Assembly (NCBI GenBank): GCA_944320385.1
Contig: CALUHH010000016.1
Coordinates: 1-45,196 of the forward strand
Reading direction: 5' to 3'
Length of the DNA stretch: 45,196 nt
Source: an uncultured Atopobiaceae bacterium
GTDB lineage: Bacteria; Actinomycetota; Coriobacteriia; Coriobacteriales; Atopobiaceae
Positions 16,089-24,141 of the stretch are shown here, one piece after another. Under the pieces are notes generated by a model. That model saw only the letters and a list, made by a program, of their open reading frames with translations, ran no database searches and was not told the DNA's origin. Each line of letters begins with the position of its first letter. The stretch's first letter is position 1. Position numbers and translations under genes: made by a program.

Positions 16089-17522
16089 ATGGCCGAGAAG
16101 GACGAGAACAGCCCCAAGACCCAGGCGCCGCAGGACCCGATCGGCGTCATCTCCGCGCCCGCCGCCGACCCCCTCCCCGAGGAGACCGACGAGGACGTCG
16201 AGGCGCGCCTGGCCTACGAGTCGCTCATGCGCCACCGCAAGGCCCGCCGCCGCAAGAAGATCATCGCCGCGGGCGTCGTCGGCGGCATCGTCCTGGTGGC
16301 GGCCATCGCCTGGGGCGTGGTCACGAGCCAGGCCAACCAGGCGGCCGAGGCCCCGCAGATCCAGACCATGCCGGTCTTCCGCGGCGAGTTCTCCGAGTCC
16401 GTGCAGGCCACCGGCGCCGCCCAGCCGCTCTCCTCCGTGGTGGTGACGCCCGAGGTCGACGGCATCATCGAGACCGTCAACGTGTCCGAGGGCTCCGTCG
16501 TGCAGGAGGGCGACGTCCTGCTCACCGTGCGCAACGACGACCTCGACCGCGCCGTGCGCGAGGCGGAGATCGGCGTCCGCAGCGCGCAGGCGGGCGTCAC
16601 CTCCGCGCAGGAGTCCTACAACCAGACCTACAAGGCGTACTGCGCCGGCCCCACCTACGTGGACAACGGCGACGGCACCACCACGGAGGTCCCCGCGTCC
16701 GCCACCTGGGCCGACGTCCAGCAGGCCGCGGCGCAGATCGACTCCGCCAAGCTCACGCTCGAGAGCGCGCAGCAGGCTCACGACCAGGCCGTCTCCCAGG
16801 CGGCCAAGCGCACCGTCAAGGCTCCGTCGGGCGGCTCGGTCGTGGTGATGAACGCCGTCCAGGGCGCCGCGCTCGGCGCCGGGGCCGTCACGGGAGGCGA
16901 CGGAGGCACCTCCGGCGGCGCGCTCATCCAGATCGCCGACCTCTCCCAGATGACCGTCAAGGTGCAGGTCAACGAGGTCGACATCTCGCGGATCGCCGTG
17001 GGGCAGGCGGCCCGCGTGACCTTCTCGGCCCTGCCCGACGCCCTGCTCGACGCGCAGGTGACCCGCATCTCCACCGTCTCCGCTTCCGACCCCAGTGGCT
17101 ACAACTACGGCGTGGTGACCTACGACGTGGAGCTGCTCATCCCCAACCCCGTCCCCGAGCTCAAGCCCGGCATGACGGCAAACGTCGAGATCTTGCTGCA
17201 GCACGTGCCCGACGCGCTGACCGTGCCCGTCTCGGCCCTGGCCACAGACGACGGCACGAGCTACTACGTCTACGTCATGACCGACCCCGAGACCCAGGCC
17301 TGCGAGCGCCGCGACGTCACCGTGACCGCGCAGAGCGCGACCAACGCGGCCCTCGAGGGCGACCTCGCAGACGGCGACCTCGTGGTGCTGGACCCGTACT
17401 CCGTGACGGCCTCCGACGGCGGCGCGGAGGGCGAGAACAACGACGGGCCCGCCACCATGGACGGCGGTGCGGCCGACGCCCTCGCCACCGACGGCGTCGC
17501 CGCGGCCGACGCGGCGGCCTAG
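16089..17522 (+). CDS. HlyD/MacA-like membrane fusion protein
   Basis: This 477-residue protein has a cytoplasmic acidic N-terminus, one transmembrane helix (about residues 58-78, AAGVVGGIVLVAAIAWGVV) and a large extracytoplasmic part. It has biotinyl-lipoyl-like halves (VVTPEVDGIIETVNVSEGSVVQEGD near 118 and the matching strand after 240) around a helical hairpin. A beta-barrel domain (VNEVDISRIAVGQAARVTF) and a membrane-proximal domain follow. Such adaptors work with MacB-type ABC permeases to export peptides, antibiotics or lipids. It is first in a three-gene operon with an ATPase 2 nt downstream. RBS CCGGAGG precedes the ATG. The substrate is unknown. Confidence 0.9.
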   Translation: MAEKDENSPKTQAPQDPIGVISAPAADPLPEETDEDVEARLAYESLMRHRKARRRKKIIAAGVVGGIVLVAAIAWGVVTSQANQAAEAPQIQTMPVFRGEFSESVQATGAAQPLSSVVVTPEVDGIIETVNVSEGSVVQEGDVLLTVRNDDLDRAVREAEIGVRSAQAGVTSAQESYNQTYKAYCAGPTYVDNGDGTTTEVPASATWADVQQAAAQIDSAKLTLESAQQAHDQAVSQAAKRTVKAPSGGSVVVMNAVQGAALGAGAVTGGDGGTSGGALIQIADLSQMTVKVQVNEVDISRIAVGQAARVTFSALPDALLDAQVTRISTVSASDPSGYNYGVVTYDVELLIPNPVPELKPGMTANVEILLQHVPDALTVPVSALATDDGTSYYVYVMTDPETQACERRDVTVTAQSATNAALEGDLADGDLVVLDPYSVTASDGGAEGENNDGPATMDGGAADALATDGVAAADAAA

Positions 17523-17524
17523 CC

Positions 17525-18364
17525 ATGACGCCCGCCATCGACATCCGCGGCGCCTGGCGCATCTACGAGACCGCCGCCGGCTACACCCCGGCGCTGCGCG
17601 GGGTCTCGCTCACCGTGGCGCGCGGCGAGTTCCTCGCCATCATGGGCCCCTCCGGCTCGGGCAAGTCCACGCTCATGAACATCCTGGGCTGCCTCGACCG
17701 CCCGACCGCGGGCACCTACCTGCTCGAGGGCATCGACGTCACCGAGCTCTCCGAGGACGACCTCGCCCACGTGCGCGCCAGCCGCCTGGGCTTTGTCTTC
17801 CAGTCGTTCAACCTGCTGCCGCGCGCGACGGTGCTGCGCAACGTCATGCTGCCGCTCGTCTACTCCGACCTGCCCCCGCGCGACCGCGAGCTCGCCGCCT
17901 GGCGCGCCCTGCGCTCCGTGGGCCTGCCCGAGGAGCACTACCTCCACCGCTCCAACGAGCTCTCCGGCGGGCAGATGCAGCGCGTCGCCATCGCGCGCGC
18001 CCTGGTCAACGACCCGGCGATCATCTTCGCCGACGAGCCCACCGGCAACCTCGACACCGCCACCGGCGAGATGGTCATGCGCACCTTCCGCCGCATGCAG
18101 GCCCGCGGCAAGACCATCGTGCTGATCACGCACGACGCCGACGTCGCCGCCTGGGCCGACCGCACCGTGCACATCCGCGACGGCAAGCTCTTCTCGGACG
18201 AGGAGGAGCGCCGCTACCTGGCAGACCTCGCTACCCGCGACGCCGCGGCAGCAACCGAGAATGACGGCGCGCCCGGCAGCGCCAACGAGACCACGTCCCT
18301 CTCGCCCGCCGCGCCCGGCCCGTCCGCCCGCCGCGCGCTCCTTCTGGGGGTGCCCGCCCTATGA
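17525..18364 (+). CDS. MacB/LolD-type ABC transporter ATPase
   Basis: This 279-residue ATPase shows Walker [10 protein letters not shown] (about residue 40), Q-loop [14 protein letters not shown], signature [15 protein letters not shown] (about 147), Walker [13 protein letters not shown] and the switch His in LITHDADVA. The C-terminal 45 residues form a low-complexity extension beyond the ATPase core. It should energise the permease encoded immediately after it, whose ATG overlaps this stop by 4 nt. The family usually serves export or lipoprotein release rather than import. Confidence 0.93.
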   Translation: MTPAIDIRGAWRIYETAAGYTPALRGVSLTVARGEFLAIMGPSGSGKSTLMNILGCLDRPTAGTYLLEGIDVTELSEDDLAHVRASRLGFVFQSFNLLPRATVLRNVMLPLVYSDLPPRDRELAAWRALRSVGLPEEHYLHRSNELSGGQMQRVAIARALVNDPAIIFADEPTGNLDTATGEMVMRTFRRMQARGKTIVLITHDADVAAWADRTVHIRDGKLFSDEEERRYLADLATRDAAAATENDGAPGSANETTSLSPAAPGPSARRALLLGVPAL

Positions 18365-19614
18365 GAGCCCGCGACCTCGCCTACGAGACCTCCTCCGCGC
18401 TTCTCGCCAACCGCGCGCGGACGCTGCTCACGGTGCTGGGCATCGTCATTGGCATCGGGGCCGTGATCGCCATGACCGCGCTGATCGACGGCGTGAAGGC
18501 GCAGCTCGTGGGGCAGCTCGGCCTCAACATGTCCCGCACCGTCAACATCACGTGCTGGCCGCCGGGCAACCAGGCGCTCGACCAGGACGACATCGAGGAG
18601 ATCGGCCAGGCGCTCGCCGGCGACTACGAGTTCGTGACCGGCTTCACGTACACGAGCGCGCAGGCGTCCTCGAGCACCGCCTCGGTCGACTACCTCAACA
18701 TCAACGCGTGCCGGCCGGAGTACTTCCAGGCCATGGGCTACGAGGCCGCGCGCGGCAGCCTCTTTGACGCCGAGGACTGCGAGGACGGCGCGATGGTCGT
18801 GGTGCTGGGCGGCAGCTCGGTCAAGAACCTCTTTGGGTCGCCCGACGCCGACTGCGTGGGGCAGACCGTGCGGATAGGCTCCTCGCAGTACACGGTGGTG
18901 GGCGTGGTCGACGAGGGCTTCACCTACGACAACGACACCGCCTACATGCCCGCCGAGACCGCCGTGACGCGCCTGATCGGCCAGGGCAACTACGGGAGCT
19001 GGCAGATCCTCGGCTTTGCGCGCGAGGGCTCGGACATGTACGCCGTGGCCGCCGCGACCGAGGACTACCTCTACAGCCGCTACAACATCCCCTACCCCGA
19101 CCCGGACCAGACCAGCTTCTCGAGCGACGAGGGCTACGTCTACGTGCAGACGGCGCAGGAGCTCATCGACCAGCTCGACGCCACCACGGCGACCTTCCGG
19201 ATGCTCGCGCTGGCCGTGGCGGGGATCTCGCTTCTGGTGGGCGGCATCGGCATCATGAACATGATGCTCACCAACGTGACCGAGCGCATCCGCGAGATCG
19301 GCCTGCGCAAGGCGCTCGGCGCGCGGCGCGGCGACATCACGGGGCAGTTTCTGCTGGAGAGCGTCACGATCTGCATCGTGGGCGGCGTGATCGGGGTCGC
19401 CGTGGGCTACGGAGGCGCGTGGGCGCTGGCCGCGGTGGCGGGCTCGGCGCTGGGGTCGATGCTGGGCGCGGGGGAGGCCATCGTGCCCGTGATCTCGCCG
19501 GCGACGGTGGCCATGGCGACGGGCATCTGCGTGGGGATCGGCGTGGTCTTCGGCTGGTACCCGGCGCGGCGCGCGGCCAAGATGGACCCGGTGGAGTCGC
19601 TGCGCTACCAGTGA
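18361..19614 (+). CDS. MacB-type ABC transporter permease (FtsX domain)
   Basis: This 417-residue permease has the MacB topology. One N-terminal helix (RTLLTVLGIVIGIGAVIAMT, residues 20-40) is followed by a large extracytoplasmic domain to about 270 and three C-terminal helices. The FtsX signature GISLLVGGIGIMNMMLTNV and the coupling segment TERIREIGLRKALGAR are plain. With the upstream adaptor and ATPase it makes a tripartite-like efflux pump suited to a monoderm. Overlap with the ATPase gene implies coupled translation. Element C and a GGTCCTTCTCG motif follow its stop. Confidence 0.93.
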   Translation: MRARDLAYETSSALLANRARTLLTVLGIVIGIGAVIAMTALIDGVKAQLVGQLGLNMSRTVNITCWPPGNQALDQDDIEEIGQALAGDYEFVTGFTYTSAQASSSTASVDYLNINACRPEYFQAMGYEAARGSLFDAEDCEDGAMVVVLGGSSVKNLFGSPDADCVGQTVRIGSSQYTVVGVVDEGFTYDNDTAYMPAETAVTRLIGQGNYGSWQILGFAREGSDMYAVAAATEDYLYSRYNIPYPDPDQTSFSSDEGYVYVQTAQELIDQLDATTATFRMLALAVAGISLLVGGIGIMNMMLTNVTERIREIGLRKALGARRGDITGQFLLESVTICIVGGVIGVAVGYGGAWALAAVAGSALGSMLGAGEAIVPVISPATVAMATGICVGIGVVFGWYPARRAAKMDPVESLRYQ

Positions 19615-19644
19615 CGGCGGGAGGTCCTTCTCGCCCGGCGGCGG

Positions 19645-19785
19645 GAGGGTATGTACACCCCGCCCTGAGGGTATGTACACTTTCCCGGCGGCTCGTTCTT
19701 CTCGGCAAAGCTCTGACCTGCTGGTTTGCGGCCCGCACTCGATGGCGGGGTGTACATACCCTCACGGGGCGGTGTACATACCCTC
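19645..19785. repeat. Box element C (141 bp, TGTACA family)
   Basis: Boxes start at 19645 and 19667 and, inverted, at 19750 and 19772. The centre has GTTCTTCTCGGCAAAGCTCT then GACCTGC. Element D is a close duplicate that also shares the preceding 27 bp (from about 19617), so C and D derive from a recent copying event. C lies between the permease stop and the hicB stop. Confidence 0.93.
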
Positions 19786-19806
19786 CAGACTCCCGATTGG
19801 CGCAGG

Positions 19807-20127
19807 CTAGATGCGCGCCGCGACCAGCTGATTGATGGAGACGCCTGCCTCCGCCGCCTCCATCGCCACGCGGCGATGCTCCTCCGGCGGAATCCGCAGC
19901 GAGAGGTGCCCGGAGTAGCGGCGAGAGCCCATGGGAGACGGCGCGTCCCTCCCCTCTTCCCTGAGAATATCCAGCGACGCGCGCACTACGTCGACCATGC
20001 CGTGAAGCGCCTCGTCCTGCGTCTCCCCCAGGCTGGAGAGACTCGGAAACTCAAGCGCGGTCGCCACGAAGCACCCGTCCGCCTCGGACCAGAAGACGCG
20101 ATACGTGTACGCGCGCGGATCATGCAT
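19807..20127 (-). CDS. hicB: HicB family antitoxin
   Basis: This 106-residue protein has the partly degraded RNase-H-like HicB fold at its N-terminus (YTYRVFWSEADGCFVATALEFPSLSSLGET) and a C-terminal ribbon-helix-helix (SGHLSLRIPPEEHRRVAMEAAEAG to SINQLVAARI). HicB neutralises HicA and usually represses the operon. The start at 20127 overlaps hicA by 8 nt, the usual toxin-first order. The longer open frame upstream overlaps hicA out of frame and is not coding. Confidence 0.9.
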   Translation of the reverse strand: MHDPRAYTYRVFWSEADGCFVATALEFPSLSSLGETQDEALHGMVDVVRASLDILREEGRDAPSPMGSRRYSGHLSLRIPPEEHRRVAMEAAEAGVSINQLVAARI

Positions 20128-20371
20128 GACGCTCACGCTCCAATCGCTCGATGGCAGCAAGCAGCTGTCGGACCTGATACGCCTTGGCGAGCTTCCCGTC
20201 CTCTTGGAGATTGACGAGCGGGTCTCCGCGCCATGGCATCGAGAAGAAGTGGTGAGACCCCCTAACGCGCGGCGGGCCAAAATAGTGCGCCGCCACGCGG
20301 AGGGCATCTCTGAAGCCCGCCCCACGGGGATTCGTCCTCATGAGCGCGAGGATGGTCTCTACTGATGGCAT
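20120..20371 (-). CDS. hicA: HicA family mRNA interferase toxin
   Basis: This 83-residue protein has a dsRBD-like HicA fold with the catalytic His region RGSHHFFSMPW (about residues 37-47). HicA cleaves mRNA and is held inactive by HicB. The N-terminal MPSVETILALMRTNPRGAGFRDAL is a little longer than the shortest HicA proteins. The length and the 8-nt overlap with the antitoxin gene support the call. The pair sits between element C and a DUF559-like gene, in a small accessory stretch. Confidence 0.85.
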   Translation of the reverse strand: MPSVETILALMRTNPRGAGFRDALRVAAHYFGPPRVRGSHHFFSMPWRGDPLVNLQEDGKLAKAYQVRQLLAAIERLERERHA

Positions 20372-20443
20372 CTCCTCAACTCCTATGATAGCGCATGTGG
20401 TATCAATCCAATTCGAGCTCGGAGCACCTTTGAGGGCCCGCCC

Positions 20444-21397
20444 TTAGAGCGCAAGAAGCTCGCGGACCAGGGCGCGCTGGCGGAGCCGATAGGCGTCATC
20501 GTCGGGAAGCTGGCGCCCTGCGCGCGTCGCAACCTTGTGCACCAGCTCGTCGAGCATCTGGTCGTTCGCAAGCATGCCGGCAGTGACGGAGCGCACCATC
20601 CACCCCATGTCGCGCAGGCCCTCGCTACGCGCGCTGTCCTCGTCAATCTTTGCCTTGGTGCGATGCCAGAGGTAGCTGTCGTATTCGAGGATGATTCCCC
20701 ACTCCGCCCAGCACAGGTCAACCGTGAGGTAGGGCTTCCCGAGCGCGGCCTGCAGCGAGGGCGGAATCTCGATGCGGCAGTTCAGCCTGGGCATCGGCAG
20801 GCCACACCCTCCCAGCTCAACGGGAAGCGTAAAGAGAAGGACGACGACCGTCTCCATGGGCGAGCGCGAGCCCTCCACCACGTACGCAAGCGCCTCCCGC
20901 GCGCGGCGGGCACCGTAGCCGTGGTTCTCCTCGAAGTGCGCGATGAGGTCGTCCACCGTGACGAGCGGCGGTCTCTTGTGGAAACCTCCCCTCGCACGCG
21001 GGGAGCGCGCGTACCCTCCGCAGATCTCCATGCCCGTGGCGACGCGCCGCGCGATGCTGGACCCACCCGCCATCTGTTGGAGGCAGAACTGAGGCGAGGC
21101 TATGAGAATTTGGTCGGTGAGCTGGTAGAGGGCGCCGTCCGGAAGCTCGGTCGACCAGACGTGGCTGCACAGCCGCTTCGAGCGCACACGCCCCTCCGCG
21201 GACGAGACGAGGATGTGGAGAGGGCGCGCAGCGGTGGCCTCGATGCGGGCGCCCGCAAGGTCAATCCCAGAGAGACTTGCGGCGCTGGGGAGCGACCATG
21301 CCCCATTTGCCGGCGGGGCGCAGGGCTCGCCCAGACGGTCGGCGAGGCCGACCTCCGCCCAGCGCGCAAGAGCCGATATGTCGCAGATCGTAATCAT
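20444..21397 (-). CDS. Vsr/DUF559-like endonuclease-fold protein
   Basis: This 317-residue protein has an N-terminal region resembling AbiEi-type proteins common in Coriobacteriia (IDLAGARIEA, LPDGALYQLTDQILIASP, YGARRAREALAYVVEGSRSPMET). The C-terminal part is Vsr/DUF559-like: LTVDLCWAEWGIILEYDSYLWH, then D-x-x-R and LRDMGWMVRSVT. These are the acidic and basic positions expected of the PD-(D/E)XK-like fold. The function is unknown; such genes often mark defence or accessory regions, and it follows hicAB here. The start is uncertain among ATGs at 21421, 21406 and 21397, none with a strong RBS. Confidence 0.7.
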   Translation of the reverse strand: MITICDISALARWAEVGLADRLGEPCAPPANGAWSLPSAASLSGIDLAGARIEATAARPLHILVSSAEGRVRSKRLCSHVWSTELPDGALYQLTDQILIASPQFCLQQMAGGSSIARRVATGMEICGGYARSPRARGGFHKRPPLVTVDDLIAHFEENHGYGARRAREALAYVVEGSRSPMETVVVLLFTLPVELGGCGLPMPRLNCRIEIPPSLQAALGKPYLTVDLCWAEWGIILEYDSYLWHRTKAKIDEDSARSEGLRDMGWMVRSVTAGMLANDQMLDELVHKVATRAGRQLPDDDAYRLRQRALVRELLAL

Positions 21398-21606
21398 GCG
21401 CCCCATGGTAGCGAGAGGCACTTGCGCCCCACTGACGCTTGGCGGGCGCCGAGCTTGCGCGGAGGTGACGCCAAGCTTTCAAGGGCCGCACCGGTACCAG
21501 CTCGGCGAGGCCGCGCAAAAAGTGCGCCGAGAGGGCCCGTGAAAAAACGTTCATAGCAAGTCCACAGATGCCGGCCCGCGGCGGGAGGTCCTTCTCGCCC
21601 GGCGGC

Positions 21607-21747
21607 GAGGGTGTGTACACCGCCCCCTGAGGGTATGTACACTTTCCCGGCGGCTCGTTCTTCTCGGCAAGGCTCTGACCTGCTGATCTGCGGCCCGCAC
21701 TCGATGGCGGGGTGTACATACCCTCACGGGGCGGTGTACATACCCTC
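21607..21747. repeat. Box element D (141 bp, TGTACA family)
   Basis: Boxes start at 21607 and 21629 and, inverted, at 21712 and 21734. The centre is nearly identical to element C. The shared 5' extension (21581-21606) contains GGTCCTTCTCGCC. It sits in a 400-bp gap between the DUF559-like gene and hisS; the rest of the gap (21398-21580) shows no gene. Confidence 0.93.
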
Positions 21748-21796
21748 CAAATCGCGACGGACGGACAAGAAGGAGAGGCGAGAAGAACGCCCGCCC

Positions 21797-23113
21797 TTAC
21801 CCCAGGCGCGCCCTCACGGCGTCGACCAGCTCCGCCATCGGGACCTGCGCCTGCTCGTGGCTCTCCATGTCGCGCAGCGTGGCCGCGCCCGCGGCGACCT
21901 CGTCGGCCCCGAGCACCACGCAGACGCGCGCGTGCAGCTTGTCGGCCTGCTTGAACTGGGACTTGAGCGAGCGGCCCTGGTAGTCGGCCTCGGTGCGGAT
22001 GCCCGCGCCGCGCAGCGCCAGGCACGCGTCGAAGGCCGCCGCGCGCTCGTCGGCGCCGCCGGTCGACGCCACGTAGACGCAGCTCGGCTCGGCGCCGCCC
22101 ATCTCCACTCCGGCCGCCGCCAGCGCCAGCGCGATGCGCTCGAAGCCCACCGCAAAGCCCAGGCCCGGCGTGGGCTTGCCGCCCTCGAGCTCCATCAGGC
22201 CGTCGTAGCGGCCGCCTCCGCCGATGGCGCCCACGCCCGCGCCCACGGCCTCCACCTCAAAGACCGTGCGGGTGTAGTAGTCGAGCCCGCGCACGAGGGT
22301 GGGGTCCTCCACGTAGGAGACGCCCGCGGCGTCAAGGTAGCGCTTGACGGCGGCGTAGTGCGCGGCGCAGTCCTCGCAGAGGTTGTCCGGCGCGAGCGGC
22401 GCGCCCTGCATGACCTCGCGGCAGTGGTCGTTCTTGCAGTCAAAGGCGCGCAGCGGGTTGATCTGCGCGCGCTCGAGGCAGTCCTCGCACATCTCGCCCG
22501 CGTGGTCGAGGATGAAGGCGCGGACCTTGTCGCGGTAGGCGGGGCGGCACGCGGCGTCGCCCATCGAGTTGATGACCAGGCGCAGGCCGTCGCGTGCAAA
22601 GCCCAGGCGCTCGAAGTACTCCATGAGCATGATGATGCACTCGGCGTCCGCCGCGGGGTCGGCGGCGCCCAGCCACTCGACGCCCACCTGGTGGAACTGG
22701 CGCAGGCGGCCCTTCTGCGGGCGCTCGCCGCGGAACATCGCCTCGGCGTACCAGAGCTTCGCGGGCGCGGCGCCCTGCGGGACGAAGTTGTTCTCCACAG
22801 CTGCGCGCACCACGCCTGCCGTCCCCTCGGGGCGCATGGCCATGCGCTGGCGCGGCTTGAGGTGGCTCTCGGACCCGCGCTCGAGTACGTCGGGCAGCAG
22901 CGCGCCCGAGAAGACGCGGAACATCTCCTTGCGCACCACGTCCGTGGACTCGCCGATGCCGTGGACGAAGGTGTCCACCTGCTCGATGGCCGGCGTCTCG
23001 ATCATGTCAAAGCCGTAGGCGCCAAACAGGTCGCGCGCGACGTCTTGCATCCGCTGCCAGGCGCGCATGTAGCTGCCGAAGAGGTCCTCGGTGCCCTGAA
23101 CCTTCTGTGCCAT
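21797..23113 (-). CDS. hisS: Histidyl-tRNA synthetase
   Basis: This 438-residue class II synthetase charges tRNA-His. Motif 2 is MFRGERPQKGRLRQFHQ (about residue 127). The His-specific LVRGLDYYTRTVFE is near 272. Motif 3 is GGGGRYDGL with GFAVGFERI near 315. The C-terminal anticodon-binding domain follows (ADYQGRSLKSQFKQADKL). A Cys-rich insert (CEDC, CKNDHC, CEDC) is typical of many bacterial HisRS. The stop is followed within 9 nt by GTTCTTCTCG on the coding strand. Element G occupies its upstream region. Confidence 0.97.
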   Translation of the reverse strand: MAQKVQGTEDLFGSYMRAWQRMQDVARDLFGAYGFDMIETPAIEQVDTFVHGIGESTDVVRKEMFRVFSGALLPDVLERGSESHLKPRQRMAMRPEGTAGVVRAAVENNFVPQGAAPAKLWYAEAMFRGERPQKGRLRQFHQVGVEWLGAADPAADAECIIMLMEYFERLGFARDGLRLVINSMGDAACRPAYRDKVRAFILDHAGEMCEDCLERAQINPLRAFDCKNDHCREVMQGAPLAPDNLCEDCAAHYAAVKRYLDAAGVSYVEDPTLVRGLDYYTRTVFEVEAVGAGVGAIGGGGRYDGLMELEGGKPTPGLGFAVGFERIALALAAAGVEMGGAEPSCVYVASTGGADERAAAFDACLALRGAGIRTEADYQGRSLKSQFKQADKLHARVCVVLGADEVAAGAATLRDMESHEQAQVPMAELVDAVRARLG

Positions 23114-23222
23114 GTGGCGGGTCCCTTCTCGCGTGGTTTCCGGCGTCTAAGTATAGCGCGGGCGGCCGTGCTGCCGCCACGCCGGTACCGCGCGGCCGAC
23201 GCGCGCCGCCACGCCTCGCCGC

Positions 23223-23286
23223 TGCGCGCACCTCCCCGCGTCGTGCGCACCCCGCTTTGGTGCGCACGACGCCGAGAAGTGCGCCC
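23223..23286. repeat. Box element G (GTGCGCAC, 19-bp phased)
   Basis: GCGCGCAC (23224) and GTGCGCAC (23243) are 19 bp apart. Inverted GTGCGCAC (23260) and GTGCGCCC (23279) are also 19 bp apart. The two inner boxes form a hairpin, CGTCGTGCGCACC with GGTGCGCACGACG. It lies in the divergent region between hisS and the small gene at 23361. It is a shorter relative of element F without the ACCTGC centre. Confidence 0.75.
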
Positions 23287-23360
23287 GACTGCGGCTCTCC
23301 GGCTGAGGCACGCGCCCCGGCGTGCTACGCTGTTCGCGTCCGCCGAGGTAGGGAGGCACG

Positions 23361-23738
23361 ATGGGACTGCTGGACAGGCTGCGCGGCAAGAAGGAGCCGG
23401 ACGTCTGGGAGGGCGCGGCCAAGCTGCCCCCGCGCTTCTATCGCGACCAGGACGACGGCCACGTCATCGGGATGTACCTCCTGCACGAGGACCGAAAGAC
23501 GATGCTCCCCCGCCATCCGCAGACGATGTACCAGGTGAGCGACGAGGACGTCTTTGACTGGCGGCTTCTGCTCGTGAGCAACGAGGCAGGCGACCTGCTC
23601 GCCACGCTGGACTACTTCGAGGCGCTCGAGCTCCTCGAGCCGGGCGCGCTCGCGACCGACGCCACCTTCATCCTGACGCCCGAGCTGACCACCGCCCAGC
23701 TCCGCGACCTCGCCGCGCAGTCGTACTCCGCCCAGTAG
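23361..23738 (+). CDS. Conserved small protein, function unknown
   Basis: This 125-residue soluble acidic protein starts after GGGAGG. It opens with a basic MGLLDRLRGKKEPD segment, has a YRDQDDGHVIGMYLLHEDRKT strand-helix region, and ends in a helical acidic part (LATLDYFEALELLEPGALA). There is no signal peptide, membrane helix or recognised catalytic motif. It is divergent from hisS across element G. I do not recognise a family. Confidence 0.7.
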   Translation: MGLLDRLRGKKEPDVWEGAAKLPPRFYRDQDDGHVIGMYLLHEDRKTMLPRHPQTMYQVSDEDVFDWRLLLVSNEAGDLLATLDYFEALELLEPGALATDATFILTPELTTAQLRDLAAQSYSAQ

Positions 23739-23786
23739 CGGCCGCGCGCCAGCCGTCGCGCGGCGAGGGCACGGTGCTGCCCGCTT

Positions 23787-23968
23787 GCCGGCCCGCATGG
23801 GCGCTCCCGCCGGCCCGCGTGGCTCGCTTGCCGGCCTGCGTAGGCGCCCCCGTCTTGAGTGGGCAAAATGCCCGGGCCATCTTCCCTGCCGCGTCCTGCG
23901 TGGGCAACGTTTTCGCAGGTACTTCTCTCCCCTTTCGCTTGAGTGGGTACCTATACTTGCCCACTCAA
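23787..23968. repeat. Box element H (CTTGAGTGGG and GCCGGCC boxes)
   Basis: GCCGGCC units start at 23787, 23809 and 23830, about 21-22 bp apart, and run into CTTGAGTGGGCAA at about 23854. CTTGAGTGGG recurs near 23938 and, inverted, at the right end (TTGCCCACTCAAG, about 23955-23968). The centre has TTTTCGCAGGTA, as in elements A and E. It occupies the first part of the 400-bp gap between the small gene and ilvE. Confidence 0.65.
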
Positions 23969-24005
23969 GCCACAAAGAGGAGGATGCCCGAGCACCACAA
24001 GCCAG

Positions 24006-24115
24006 CCGGTAAGAGAATCCCCTCTGAGACGACCGCCCCGCAGGCCTCCGGCCTTCCGAGCAGGAGCTTTCGCGAAGCGCAGTCCTGCGTGAAGGTCGGA
24101 GGCCGGCGGGGCGGC
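24006..24115. repeat. Structured hairpin element J, copy 1
   Basis: It begins CCGGTAAGAGAA and forms a long stem, CCGCCCCGC with GCGGGGCGG. The apex is conserved around CTTTCGCGAAGCGCAG, flanked by GCAGGA/TCCTGC. Copy 2 is at 28263-28376. Both copies lie 3' of a minus-strand gene and next to a box element. Confidence 0.85.
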
Positions 24116-24141
24116 ATCCCCGAATCAGAGGTTCTTCTCGC

